From the NCBI RefSeq assembly GCF_029023725.1, contig NZ_CP119075.1, forward strand, positions 5,203,501 to 5,267,500: a stretch of DNA of 64,000 nt, given 5' to 3'. A program made the translations under genes and the position numbers. Source of the stretch: Synoicihabitans lomoniglobus. Its GTDB lineage: Bacteria; Verrucomicrobiota; Verrucomicrobiia; Opitutales; Opitutaceae. Below, piece after piece: positions 23,768-32,820 of the stretch. How positions within the stretch are numbered: position 1 is the first letter of the stretch; the number at the start of each line of letters is the position of its first letter. Below the pieces are notes generated by a model, which did not search any database, was not told the origin of the DNA, and saw only the letters and a program-made list of their open reading frames with translations.

Positions 23768-25224
23768 ACATGCGCTCCGAACGAGGATCAGCCCTGCTGG
23801 TCGCCCTCATCATCGCCGCGGTGCTGCTCACCGCCACCGCGCGCCTGTATAACACGGCTTACACGGAGCAACGCAGTGCCTACCGTTCCTACATGCGCAG
23901 CGCGGCCTTTTATCTGGCCGAAGCCGGCATGGAAGATGCCGCCCAACGCATTGAGAACGGTGAATTCAACGTCGATCCCGATGCGGAGAACGCAGAGGAA
24001 TTGCTGACCAACTACCACCGCGAGGAAGATATTTTCCTCGGCGGCGGGCGCACCGGTGAAAAGCACGTGATTATTCGACGGGATGTCGGCACAAACTTTT
24101 ACACCGTGCAGGCCCTCGGCCGGGTGCGCCATCCCGATGGTCTCACGACGGAGCAGGCCGTGCAGGCCGGTTTCGAATTGATCGGTGGCTTGGGCGAGGA
24201 ATCGACCTCTTCAGGCGGTGGTCCCGGCTATTCGATTTCGGCCGGCAACAACGTGCGATTTGGGTTCAATGGTGGTAACAACCGGGTGCGCGTCGCGAGC
24301 TACGACAGCAACCTCAACTTTGGCGTCCCGGACTGGGACACCAATTCCGGCTTTGATGCGGCTGTCGGGGTGGCCTCGTCCCAGGACAACCGCATGGATC
24401 TGGGCAATGCCCTGATCAAGGGCACCCTGCGCACCGGTGGTGGTAACCCGCGTATCACCACCAACAGTCACGACGAACGGGGCAACACCCAGTTGTATGG
24501 ACCCGATACCGAGGACGGCGTGACGTTCGATACCAACCGGGTCGCCAAGGATTTTGCCGAGGACATGCCGGTGCCGACCCTGCCTGAACTCGATGGGACC
24601 TGGAACCAGATCGAGGTCGACCAGAACGATAACAGCTACCGGAATCAACGGGTTGTCGCCCTCGGGGCGGTGGGAGAGAAAACCTATATTCACCTGCCCT
24701 ACGCGTTCGACACGAAGAACAACTCCACCATCACGGTGGCAGGCGACGTGATCCTGAATTTGGATCGCAACATGAATCTCAATGGCCGTTTGGAGCTTCT
24801 GCCCGGGGCCACGCTCACTATTTTCGTGGTGGAAAATGCCTCCGTCAGTTTGGAGGGCGGCGATTGGCCTCCGGCCGATTTTCGAATCAACGCCACCGGG
24901 GGGCGTGACGTGCAGTTCAACAATTTCGACGTGTTCACCGGCATCGTCAATGCGCCCAACTCGACCGTGCGGGTGAGTGGTAGTGGTGGACTGGGTCGGA
25001 CGCAGTTTCGTGGAGCCATCACCGCCAACCAGCTCGAGACCACCAACTCGATTGATTTCTTTTATGATGTGCAGACCGACGGCGGCAGTTCGTCTTCGGT
25101 GGCCGATCCCGAGGGGGCGGGCGAAGTGCTGGAGCTGCGCATGGAAGGGTGGAAACAGATCCTGCCTTCCGACATGGGAGGGCTGGTCGACAGCCTCGAT
25201 CCAATTATCGATACCGTTCTTTAA
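23764..25224 (+). CDS. PilX/GspK-like protein with large beta-rich C-terminal domain
   Basis: 486 residues. The N-terminus RGSALLVALIIAAVLLTATARLY...YLAEAGMEDA is the PilX-type start (no classical Glu5), and the AEAG motif is typical. The rest is a long beta-rich region with repeated Asn/Gly (SAGNNVRFGFNGGNNRVRVAS, VAGDVILNLDRNMNLNGRLEL, TGIVNAPNSTVRVSG), resembling a beta-solenoid or choice-of-anchor domain. It is the third gene of the pilin run. The large solenoid suggests adhesion or surface exposure rather than a simple pseudopilin (inference). Confidence 0.75.
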   Translation: MNMRSERGSALLVALIIAAVLLTATARLYNTAYTEQRSAYRSYMRSAAFYLAEAGMEDAAQRIENGEFNVDPDAENAEELLTNYHREEDIFLGGGRTGEKHVIIRRDVGTNFYTVQALGRVRHPDGLTTEQAVQAGFELIGGLGEESTSSGGGPGYSISAGNNVRFGFNGGNNRVRVASYDSNLNFGVPDWDTNSGFDAAVGVASSQDNRMDLGNALIKGTLRTGGGNPRITTNSHDERGNTQLYGPDTEDGVTFDTNRVAKDFAEDMPVPTLPELDGTWNQIEVDQNDNSYRNQRVVALGAVGEKTYIHLPYAFDTKNNSTITVAGDVILNLDRNMNLNGRLELLPGATLTIFVVENASVSLEGGDWPPADFRINATGGRDVQFNNFDVFTGIVNAPNSTVRVSGSGGLGRTQFRGAITANQLETTNSIDFFYDVQTDGGSSSSVADPEGAGEVLELRMEGWKQILPSDMGGLVDSLDPIIDTVL

Positions 25225-25273
25225 ATGAACGGATGATCAACCTTGCCGGCCACGCCGCGAAAATTTGCCGGGT

Positions 25274-26989
25274 TCAGGACGTGAACTCGGTCATGGTCTG
25301 GGACTCGATTTCGTCGATCGTGGTCAGGCCCAGGAGCACTTTTTTAAGCCCGTCGTAGCGGAGTGGTTTGTAGCCCACCCGGGTGGCCGCCGCGATGACT
25401 TCGCGCTGGCTGGCATGGTCGGAAATTTTGGCCCGGACTTCCTGATTGACCAGAAACAGTTCGTGGAACGCGACCCGGCCCTTGTAACCGGTCTGGTTGC
25501 ACACCCGGCACCCCGTGCCGCGGTAAAACGTCACGTCAGGCAGCACCTCATCGTCAAAGAACCGGCGGAGCACCGATTCGGCCGGCTTGTAGGGTTCCTT
25601 GCAGTTTTCGCAGATACGGGCGGCCAGACGTTGCGCCAGCACGCCGATGACGGAAGGCGCGATCATGTAGTGATCCACCCCGATGTCTTCGAGGCGGATG
25701 ATGGCTTCGGGAGCGGAGTTGGTGTGCAGCGTGGCGAGCACGATGTGGCCGGTGAGGGCGGCTTCGGTGGCGATCTTGGCGGTTTCCTTGTCCCGGATTT
25801 CGCCGATCAATATCACGTCGGGGTCCTGACGCAGCAGCGATCGCAGCATCAGCGCAAAGCTCAAGTCGATGTGGGAGTCGACCTGGGACTGGGTAATCCC
25901 TTCGAGCTGCATTTCGATCGGATCCTCGATGGTCGAAATGTTGATGCTCGGGTCGTTGAGTTCGGCGAGGGTCGAATAAAGGGTCGTGGTTTTACCCGAT
26001 CCCGTGGGACCCGTGACAAAGATAATGCCGGAAGGATTTTTGATCATCCGGCGGAACGGATTGAGCACGGTCTGGGACATCATCATCCGATCCAGGGTGA
26101 TGATCGACTTCATCCCGGTGTTGCCCAAAACGCGCAGCACCACTTTCTGGCCATATTGGGATGGGATGGAGGAAAAGCGGAAACTGGCCTTGGTGGTGCC
26201 CAGCATGAGCGAGAACCGGCCGTCCGAAGGGAAGCGACTCTCGGCGATGTTTTGGTTGGCCAGGATCTTGAGCCGGGTGACGACCGATTTGTGGATCTTG
26301 CGCGGATACTCCAGCACCTCGCGCAGAATGCCATCGATGCGGTAGCGCACGATGACCTTCGTCTCGTGGGGCTCGATGTGGATGTCACTGGCGTCGCGGC
26401 GCAGGGAGAAATAGATGATCGATTCGACGAACTCCACCAGTTGCTCGGACTCGGCCTGGCGGGCGATCTGCTCGCCGCCCTCATCGAGATCGATGTCTTC
26501 ATTGAAGAGGGCGTGATTTTCGAGGCTGGCGAGCGATTCCTCGATCGATTCTTCCGTGCAGTATTGGATCTGCACGGCGTCGAGAATATCGCCACGCAAC
26601 GCGAAGACCGGACTGACCGGCATCTTGGCGATCTTGCTCAGCCGGGCGACGAGCACGGTATCTTCCGGATGCGCCATGGCCGCGGTGAGACCGTCGCCCA
26701 GCTTATACAGCGGCATCACGCAGGCCTTGGTGGCGATCTCGGCGGGGATGGCCTCGCGGGCTTCATCCGTTACGACCGAAGAAAAGGGGTCGACATAGGC
26801 GACGCCGACCTTGTCCGCTAGGTAGCGACAAGCTTCCTCTTTGCGGACTTGGCTGCCGCGCACGAGGAGCTCGATCAGCGCGGCCGGGGTGTCGACGGTT
26901 TTGGACAGGGAGTCCAGATCGCAGCCGGCGTCGAATGAGCTCAACGTCCGGATTTCATCCAGAAATTCAGAGTTAAGAATTGGAGTCAC
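25274..26989 (-). CDS. GspE/PilB-type secretion or pilus-assembly ATPase
   Basis: 571 residues from GTG 26989. The order is: N-terminal T2SSE_N domain (to ~residue 150), then the ATPase core with Walker A GPTGSGKTTTLY (about residue 322), Asp box TIEDPIEMQLEGITQSQV, Walker B DPDVILIGEIRD, His box TGHIVLATLHTN, and a zinc-binding pair CENC...CRVC. It powers assembly of a type IV pilus or type II pseudopilus, matching the pilin genes that converge on it. Its start overlaps a small upstream gene by 17 bp, and a two-component pair precedes that, so assembly may be under signal control. Confidence 0.95.
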   Translation of the reverse strand: MTPILNSEFLDEIRTLSSFDAGCDLDSLSKTVDTPAALIELLVRGSQVRKEEACRYLADKVGVAYVDPFSSVVTDEAREAIPAEIATKACVMPLYKLGDGLTAAMAHPEDTVLVARLSKIAKMPVSPVFALRGDILDAVQIQYCTEESIEESLASLENHALFNEDIDLDEGGEQIARQAESEQLVEFVESIIYFSLRRDASDIHIEPHETKVIVRYRIDGILREVLEYPRKIHKSVVTRLKILANQNIAESRFPSDGRFSLMLGTTKASFRFSSIPSQYGQKVVLRVLGNTGMKSIITLDRMMMSQTVLNPFRRMIKNPSGIIFVTGPTGSGKTTTLYSTLAELNDPSINISTIEDPIEMQLEGITQSQVDSHIDLSFALMLRSLLRQDPDVILIGEIRDKETAKIATEAALTGHIVLATLHTNSAPEAIIRLEDIGVDHYMIAPSVIGVLAQRLAARICENCKEPYKPAESVLRRFFDDEVLPDVTFYRGTGCRVCNQTGYKGRVAFHELFLVNQEVRAKISDHASQREVIAAATRVGYKPLRYDGLKKVLLGLTTIDEIESQTMTEFTS

Positions 26990-27173
26990 GGCGTTTACGG
27001 GGACGTTTCTTGAACATCTTGCCGATGTCCTGTTGTCGGAGTTTCTCCATGCCGAACGATCCGGAATCCTGCTCGGAGGCCACTTCCTTGAGCAGGTCGC
27101 GCAGGGAGTAGCGCACCTCTTTAAGTTCCCAGTTGGCCTTGGGGGCGGGGGTGGGGGATTCGGGGTCCATCAT
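26973..27173 (-). CDS. Small basic hypothetical protein upstream of the GspE-like ATPase
   Basis: 66 residues (MMDPESPTPAPKANWELKEV..., ending IGKMFKKRPRKRRDSNS): an acidic/proline-rich N-terminus, one amphipathic segment (RYSLRDLLKEVA) and a strongly basic end. It overlaps the ATPase start by 17 bp and lies 23 bp after the response-regulator stop, all on one strand, which supports it being a real coupled gene. No family recognised. Confidence 0.6.
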   Translation of the reverse strand: MMDPESPTPAPKANWELKEVRYSLRDLLKEVASEQDSGSFGMEKLRQQDIGKMFKKRPRKRRDSNS

Positions 27174-27196
27174 GGTGCTGGGGAGGGGGTGGGGGA

Positions 27197-27586
27197 TCAG
27201 TCCTCACCGAAAATCTCATCGGCCAATTCCAGCAGGGAATTAGAGATTTCTTCGCGGGGGGTGTCCTTCAATATGTAGCCGGCGGCGCCCAACGCGGACG
27301 CCTTTTCCACGGCAGAGCGGGTTGAGACCGAGGTGAGCATGACGATGACGGCATCCTCGTCTATCGCCATGAGATCTCCCAGGGTTTCGATGCCGTCTCG
27401 CACGGGCATGTTGATGTCCATGAGCACCAGGTCGGGCTTTTCGGTTTCGTAAATTTCCGTCGCCTCATGGCCGTTGGAGGCGTCGATCACAGTCACGCCC
27501 GGGAACGCGGATTTGACCACGAGGCCGATGTATTTGCGAATATGGACTTCATCATCCACCAACAGGACTTTGTTTACGAGAGGCAT
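27197..27586 (-). CDS. Stand-alone response-regulator receiver
   Basis: 129 residues, a single receiver domain: acidic pair VDDE, phospho-Asp in LVLMDINMPVRDG, Thr/Ser in MLTSVS and Lys in ILKDTP. There is no output domain, so it must act by protein contact; the kinase gene is immediately upstream and the small basic protein and GspE-type ATPase are downstream. Confidence 0.9.
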   Translation of the reverse strand: MPLVNKVLLVDDEVHIRKYIGLVVKSAFPGVTVIDASNGHEATEIYETEKPDLVLMDINMPVRDGIETLGDLMAIDEDAVIVMLTSVSTRSAVEKASALGAAGYILKDTPREEISNSLLELADEIFGED

Positions 27587-27673
27587 GGATACAGTGCGGT
27601 TCGAGGGGAAAAGATCAGGAGCTACACAAGCGGAGTGACGAAGTGCTGCAACAGGGAATCACGGTCGCGGGAT

Positions 27674-29245
27674 TCAGCCATTGAGCAGCGGGAGTTCGAT
27701 CCAGAAGCAACAGCCCGCGCCCAATTGTGATTCGCAACCCACTCTGCCGTCATGCATTTCGGCAATCGTTTTGACGATGGAAAGACCGAGCCCGGTGGAG
27801 GATTCGCCGTCGGTCGGCACGGAAGACAGGCGCTGAAACTTGCCGAAGAGCTTGGCCTGGTCGGCGGCGGAAAGTCCCGGGCCTTGATCAGTGACGGAGA
27901 AACGCGCGTGACGGCCCAGGTGTTCGAGGCGCACGTGAATCTCCTTCTCCTCGGCCATGGGGGTGTATTTTACAGCGTTGCTGACGAGGTTGTCGAAGGC
28001 CTCCTGGATCCGGGTGGGATCGACCTGGCAACGCATGCCCCGCACGATTTCAGTCGTGATCGTGATGCCTTTGTTTTCCGCCCGTTGCGCGTTGAACTCG
28101 ACGACTTTTTGCACGAGTGGCGCCATGTCGAATGGCGTCGGGTCGAACGTCAGCCCGTGCGCTTCCAAACCCTCGTTGGCGAGAATCTGATGGACCAGTT
28201 TCGCCATGTGGCTGGCGCCATCGCGCACCGTTTCGAGGATTTCCATTTCCTGCTCATCCTGCCTTTCCGGGGGAAGGGATTTGCGTTGCGCGATGAGAAT
28301 TTCCGTGAGGCCGGTCACGGCATTGAGCGGGTTCTTCAGGTCGTGGGCGGCGATGGCCAGTAGTTCACTCTTGGCCTTGCTGAGGTTTTCGGCGCGATCC
28401 TTTTGCTCCCAGAGCACCGATTCCGCCGCCTTGATTTTCGCGAGTTGGCGCATGCTCTGCAGGCGCATGCTGTAGGCGAGGCGAGCCAGCAGCAGGCTCA
28501 TCAGCGTGGTCAGGGCGAGGGCCAGGAGACCGCTGAAACGCATCTGGTCCATGCGGGCGTCAAAAGACTTCAGGTTGTAGTCGATCGCCACGTAGCCCAC
28601 GTAACGTCCGTTCTGATCGATCAGGGGCGAACGGGCACCGAGATAACGGCCGTAGAAGTCCGCCCGGGGCTCGGGGAAGATGTAAGTCTCGCCCGAGGCC
28701 ATGGTGATATCAAAGGCGGCGTTTTCGACGGTTTCATCGTGGGACTCCATCAGCGGTGAGAGGCGCACCGGGCGTTCGGACTGCTCGGCGATCGCCGCGA
28801 TACGCGGGTCGTTGATGGTATCAAGCACCAGATATTGGTGCTCATCCTCGATCGCGTCCCGCACGGTGTAGAGATAGACGATGTCCGGCAGGAGCAGATG
28901 AAACTCCACCAGCGGGGCGAGCGCGGCCTGGTAGGAGGCTGCTCGCATCTGCTCACGGGACGTCAGCGACTCATGTTGTGCCACGTCGATCTGACGGGCC
29001 GCCAGACGACTCAGGTTGCGCAGCTGATCGTGGATCGACTCCTCGACGCGGGCGCTGGCCTGCACGTAGAGCAGGCCGAGCACGGCGCTGGACGAGCCCA
29101 GGAGAATGGCGAACACCACCCAGCCCAATGCGGTGGGCGACAGCTTGTGCAGGAGATTCGACGGTTGGATTTCCTTGGTTCTCACGGCGAGGCGGACAAA
29201 AGGTTTGAAACAGCGGGGGCGACTGTCGGGTTCATCCTTCGACAA
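27674..29245 (-). CDS. Membrane-bound sensor histidine kinase
   Basis: 523 residues. Two transmembrane helices (about 36-57 and 240-258) flank a periplasmic sensor of ~180 residues that looks Cache-like (PDIVYLYTVRD..., ...GRYLGARSPLIDQNGRYVGYVAIDYNL). Then come HisKA with AAHDLKNPL, and HATPase with DNLVSNAVKYTP, DQGPGLS and STGLGLSI. The sensor's final strand is the usual dCache/sCache ending. It is followed by a lone receiver and the pilus/secretion ATPase on the same strand. Confidence 0.92.
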   Translation of the reverse strand: MSKDEPDSRPRCFKPFVRLAVRTKEIQPSNLLHKLSPTALGWVVFAILLGSSSAVLGLLYVQASARVEESIHDQLRNLSRLAARQIDVAQHESLTSREQMRAASYQAALAPLVEFHLLLPDIVYLYTVRDAIEDEHQYLVLDTINDPRIAAIAEQSERPVRLSPLMESHDETVENAAFDITMASGETYIFPEPRADFYGRYLGARSPLIDQNGRYVGYVAIDYNLKSFDARMDQMRFSGLLALALTTLMSLLLARLAYSMRLQSMRQLAKIKAAESVLWEQKDRAENLSKAKSELLAIAAHDLKNPLNAVTGLTEILIAQRKSLPPERQDEQEMEILETVRDGASHMAKLVHQILANEGLEAHGLTFDPTPFDMAPLVQKVVEFNAQRAENKGITITTEIVRGMRCQVDPTRIQEAFDNLVSNAVKYTPMAEEKEIHVRLEHLGRHARFSVTDQGPGLSAADQAKLFGKFQRLSSVPTDGESSTGLGLSIVKTIAEMHDGRVGCESQLGAGCCFWIELPLLNG

Positions 29246-29368
29246 TCAGCCACGGTGGCGACGTAAATCAAAGTGGTTGCCGGTTTTAGCGTTCGACCGG
29301 GACAGGGGAATCGGGCGCCCGCCGGCTGAAACCCAATCGGCCCAAGCGACCGTGAACGCAGCGCTCAT

Positions 29369-29533
29369 TCACGGTTTTCGAGTGAGCACATAGAAGGCAT
29401 GAATCACGCCGCCGATTCCCAGCAGCAACACCCAGAGCAGAAGGTTGATCACGAAGTCCTTGCCCGCTCCTTTGTTGAGAAACACGGCGAGCGGGGGGAT
29501 GAAGATGGCGAGGATGATATCGAGAATGCTCAT
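29369..29533 (-). CDS. Pmp3/YqaE-type small membrane protein
   Basis: 54 residues from ATG 29533: MSILDIILAIFIPPLAVFL, then KDFVINLLLWVLLLGIGGVIHAFYVL. Two transmembrane helices with the IPPLAVFL motif of the Pmp3 family, proteolipids linked to salt and membrane-potential stress. The longer open frame has no family match and is rejected. Confidence 0.9.
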   Translation of the reverse strand: MSILDIILAIFIPPLAVFLNKGAGKDFVINLLLWVLLLGIGGVIHAFYVLTRKP

Positions 29534-29676
29534 GGGAGACGTAAGGTTGGCGACTGGCACGACGATGGAGGGAGGCCTCTCGGTAATCAAGAAGCGCTTG
29601 GCCACGGTCGAATGGGGGGGGGCGGGTCGTCATCTTTGCGTTTGGCTTCGGCGAGCGAATCGGCGATGGTCCGCGA

Positions 29677-30615
29677 ATGCCTCTCGGAGCCCCTGTAGCC
29701 CTTCGCCGGTTGTTTGATGAGATCGGAACGGTTGACGCCGTCGGTGTGGAGGAGCGCGTGGCCAAATACGCCACACGTTCCATCAAAACCGGCTCCAAAG
29801 TCGTCGGCCTCAAACTCGCCACGACCATGGTGGATTTGACCACACTTGAAGGCAAAGACACCCCCGGTAAAGTTCGCGCGCTGTGCGTGAAGGGTCTGCA
29901 TCCCCATGACGATCCCGACATTCCGCCCGTGGCGGCCGTCTGCGTTTACCCGGCCATGGTGAAGCATGCGCGCAAAGTGCTGGGTTACGATTCGCCCATC
30001 AATATAGCGTCCGTGGCCACCGCTTTCCCCAGTGGTCAGGCGCCCCTGCGCACGCGTCTGGCCGAAGTAAAGGCGGCGGTCTCCGACGGGGCCGACGAGA
30101 TCGACATGGTCATCAACCGCGGAGCCTTTCTCGCCGGCGAATTCGGCCGCATGCAGGACGAGATCGCGGCGGTCGTCGAGGCCTGTGGTCCCGCCACGCT
30201 CAAGGTCATTCTCGAGACCAGTGAGCTCGAGACTTACGACAATATCCGCGCCGCCTCCTTCCTCGCCATGCGCGTGCTGCGCGAAGGTGACTTCATCAAG
30301 ACGTCCACCGGCAAGACCTCGTCCAACGCCACCCTCGGCAACAACCAGGTCATGCTCGACGCCATCCGTGATTATTATCTGGATACGGGCACCGCGATTG
30401 CGATGAAGCCCGCCGGCGGCATCAAGTCCGCCAAGCAGGCGCTCACCTTCCTCGTTGCGGTCAAGGAAACCCTCGGCGACGCCTGGCTCACCAACAGTCG
30501 CTACCGCTTCGGTGCGTCGTCCCTCCTCAACGACCTTCTCCGCCAGCTCGTGAAGATGAAAACCGGCACCTACCCGGCCCCTTACGTCTTCAGCGAAGCC
30601 GCCGGCACCTACTAA
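29677..30615 (+). CDS. deoC: Deoxyribose-phosphate aldolase
   Basis: 312 residues, cleaving 2-deoxyribose-5-phosphate to acetaldehyde and glyceraldehyde-3-phosphate. The Schiff-base lysine is in DFIKTSTGKTS; the second conserved lysine is in AMKPAGGIKSAKQAL. The length and the GASSLLNDLLRQL ending follow the long, eukaryote-like DERA branch rather than the shorter E. coli type. Downstream aldehyde dehydrogenase genes on the same strand would oxidise the acetaldehyde, so this is a deoxynucleoside catabolic operon. Confidence 0.95.
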   Translation: MPLGAPVALRRLFDEIGTVDAVGVEERVAKYATRSIKTGSKVVGLKLATTMVDLTTLEGKDTPGKVRALCVKGLHPHDDPDIPPVAAVCVYPAMVKHARKVLGYDSPINIASVATAFPSGQAPLRTRLAEVKAAVSDGADEIDMVINRGAFLAGEFGRMQDEIAAVVEACGPATLKVILETSELETYDNIRAASFLAMRVLREGDFIKTSTGKTSSNATLGNNQVMLDAIRDYYLDTGTAIAMKPAGGIKSAKQALTFLVAVKETLGDAWLTNSRYRFGASSLLNDLLRQLVKMKTGTYPAPYVFSEAAGTY

Positions 30616-30627
30616 ACCCAGATTTTC

Positions 30628-30740
30628 AACCACAGATGGACACAGCTAAATCCAGATCCGATTTAAGTCGGGTGGTAATTCGGTTCGACGACTTCTCCGA
30701 TTACATCGCGTCACGGTAGTGAAGCCATCTGTCGTTTTAA
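30628..30740 (+). repeat. Internally deleted remnant of the GxxExxY cassette
   Basis: It begins with the same AACCACAGATGGACAC (30628-30643) that starts the intact cassette at 32288 and ends with a stretch (TCACGGTAGTGAAGCCATCTGT) clearly related to the cassette's right end. The GxxExxY coding part is missing. It lies between deoC and the first aldehyde dehydrogenase gene. Confidence 0.65.
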
Positions 30741-30770
30741 ACAACTGACCTGACTCCCCGTCCCTTTCCC

Positions 30771-32267
30771 ATGCCTGTCGCCTCTCAGAAGAAAACCGCC
30801 GCGCGCCGTCGTCCTGAACCCGAACTGATCTTCGGTGATTTGTGGGCGTTCGATCCCGCGCCCGAATCGGCCGACCCCAAACTGCAGTCGCGTTACCAGC
30901 TGTTCATCGGGGGCAAGTTCGTCGCGCCGAAAAGCCGACGCTACTTCGAGTCCATCAACCCGGCCACCGAGAAACCTCTCGCCGAGATCGCGTTGGCTTC
31001 CGCCAAGGACGTCGATGCCGCCTACGCCGCCGCAACCAAAGCCGCGCCCGCGTGGTCCGCTCTGCCCGGTGCCGAGCGGGGCAAGTATCTCTACCGGCTG
31101 GCGCGCCTGCTGCAGGACCGCGCCCGGGAATTCGCCGTGGCCGAGACTCTCGACGGCGGCAAACCCATCAAGGAGTCGCGCGACTTCGACGTGCCGATGG
31201 CCGCCGCCCATTTCTTTTACCACGCGGGATGGGCCGACAAACTCGCCTATGCTTTCCCGGGGGCCACCCCGGTGCCCCATGGGGTGGTGGGTCAGGTGAT
31301 TCCGTGGAACTTCCCGCTGCTCATGCTGGCGTGGAAAATCGCGCCGGCGCTGGCCACCGGCAATACGGTCGTGCTCAAACCCGCCGAAACCACGTCGATC
31401 ACCGCGCTCAAGTTTGCCGAGATCGTGATGGAGGCGGGCGTGCCCGCCGGCGTGATCAACATCGTTACCGGCGCGGGCGAGACCGGTGCCGCCGTCGTCA
31501 ATCATCCGCAGGCGGCCAAGGTTGCCTTCACGGGCTCGACCGATGTCGGCAAACACATCATGCGCTCGACTGCCGGCACGGGCAAAAAGCTCACCCTCGA
31601 ACTTGGCGGCAAGGCGGCCAACATCGTCTTCGACGACGCGCCGATCGACCAGGCGGTCGAAGGTATCGTCAACGGCATCTTTTTCAACCAAGGCCACGTG
31701 TGTTGCGCGGGCTCGCGACTGCTCGTGCAGGAAAGCGTAGCCGCCAAAGTGCTCACGCGACTGCGTCTGCGGGTGAAGAACCTCCGCGTGGGCGACCCGA
31801 TGGACAAGAACACCGACATTGGTGCGATCAACTCCAAGGCCCAACTCGACAAGATCACCGAACTCGTCGCCGCCGGCGTCGACGAAGGCGCGGAGATCTA
31901 CCAGCCCGAGTGCACGCTGCCGTCCCCGGGCTGGTTTTTCAAACCGACGCTCTTCAGCGGCGTCGAGCAAAGTCACCGCATTGCGCGCGAGGAAATCTTC
32001 GGCCCGGTGTTGTCGATCCTGACCTTCCGCACCACGGAGGAGGCGATCGAGAAGGCCAACAACTCCGCCTACGGTCTCAGCGCCGGGGTGTGGACCGACA
32101 AGGGCTCGCGTATCCTGAAAATGAGCACGGCGCTCAAGGCGGGCGTGGTCTGGGCCAACACCTACAACAAATTCGATCCCGCGTCACCATTTGGCGGATA
32201 CAAAGAGTCCGGCTTCGGCCGCGAGGGCGGCAAGCAGGGCCTCGCCGACTACGTCAAACTCACCTGA
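30771..32267 (+). CDS. Aldehyde dehydrogenase, catalytic subunit-like
   Basis: 498 residues, NAD(P)-dependent. Key elements are visible: GQVIPWNFPLLMLAWKIAPAL and LKPAETTS (cofactor site), FTGSTDVGKHIM, LELGGKAANIVF with the general-base Glu, FFNQGHVCCAGSRLLV with the catalytic Cys, and EEIFGPVLSIL near the end. It follows deoC, so acetaldehyde is the likely substrate. The truncated paralog downstream makes the pair resemble a split ALDH16-type enzyme. Confidence 0.95.
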   Translation: MPVASQKKTAARRRPEPELIFGDLWAFDPAPESADPKLQSRYQLFIGGKFVAPKSRRYFESINPATEKPLAEIALASAKDVDAAYAAATKAAPAWSALPGAERGKYLYRLARLLQDRAREFAVAETLDGGKPIKESRDFDVPMAAAHFFYHAGWADKLAYAFPGATPVPHGVVGQVIPWNFPLLMLAWKIAPALATGNTVVLKPAETTSITALKFAEIVMEAGVPAGVINIVTGAGETGAAVVNHPQAAKVAFTGSTDVGKHIMRSTAGTGKKLTLELGGKAANIVFDDAPIDQAVEGIVNGIFFNQGHVCCAGSRLLVQESVAAKVLTRLRLRVKNLRVGDPMDKNTDIGAINSKAQLDKITELVAAGVDEGAEIYQPECTLPSPGWFFKPTLFSGVEQSHRIAREEIFGPVLSILTFRTTEEAIEKANNSAYGLSAGVWTDKGSRILKMSTALKAGVVWANTYNKFDPASPFGGYKESGFGREGGKQGLADYVKLT

Positions 32268-32287
32268 GCCGCAGCCGCTGTTTTTTC

Positions 32288-32780
32288 AACCACAGATGGA
32301 CACCGATAAACACAGATCTGAATTTGTAGCAGGAGAGCTCACGCATTCGATTGTCGGAGCCGCGTTCGAGGTAGTGAACGCACTCGGGCACGGACTTCAT
32401 GAGAAGCCGTATGAGAATGCGATGGTGGTGGAACTCGTGGATCGGAATTTCAAAGTCGAGCAACAGGCGGTCTATGAAATCGATTACAAAGGCACCTCCG
32501 TCGGCACGTTTGTTCCCGATCTCATCGTGGAAGACGAGGTGATCGTGGATACCAAGGTCATCGATAAAATCACTGATCACGAACGGGGTCAGATGCTGAA
32601 TTATCTCCGCATCACCGGCCTGAAAATCGGCCTCATCATCAATTTCAAAAATCCCAAACTCCAGTGGGATCGAGTAATTCTTTAAGTCAGAAACAACCCA
32701 AGACAAAGGCAGATCGAAACTCCCTCCTTCAAGGTTCCGTCGCGTAACGGCAGTGGAGCCATCTGTGTCCATCTGTGGTT
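32288..32780 (+). mobile_element. GxxExxY cassette bounded by 16-bp terminal inverted repeats
   Basis: AACCACAGATGGACAC (32288-32303) is the exact reverse complement of GTGTCCATCTGTGGTT (32765-32780). Inside each end the 7-mer CACAGAT/ATCTGTG is repeated once more, and both ends are flanked by runs of T or A. The unit holds only the GxxExxY gene. A remnant with the same ends lies 1.7 kb upstream, which supports mobility. No transposase is encoded, so movement would need one in trans. Confidence 0.75.
32296..32685 (+). CDS. GxxExxY-family protein
   Basis: 129 residues; the ATG (32296) lies inside the cassette's terminal repeat. The family signature is GHGLHEKPYENAM (G..E..Y), followed by the conserved strands QQAVYEIDYKG, GTFVPDLIVEDEVIVDTKVI and INFKNPKLQWDRVIL. 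The D-x(n)-E-x-K-like spacing (PDLIVEDEVIVDTK) is nuclease-like in layout, but the family's biochemistry is not established to my knowledge. It is often found in many copies per genome near repeats, as here. Confidence 0.9.
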   Translation: MDTDKHRSEFVAGELTHSIVGAAFEVVNALGHGLHEKPYENAMVVELVDRNFKVEQQAVYEIDYKGTSVGTFVPDLIVEDEVIVDTKVIDKITDHERGQMLNYLRITGLKIGLIINFKNPKLQWDRVIL

Positions 32781-32820
32781 AAAAAACAATCCTGCCGCAC
32801 CGTTCATCGCTCCGAATCCC

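Noticed and set aside
25265-26821. 518-residue plus-strand frame opposite the GspE-like ATPase
   Set aside because: Antisense shadow of a gene with all ATPase motifs; composition is typical of mirrored high-GC codons.
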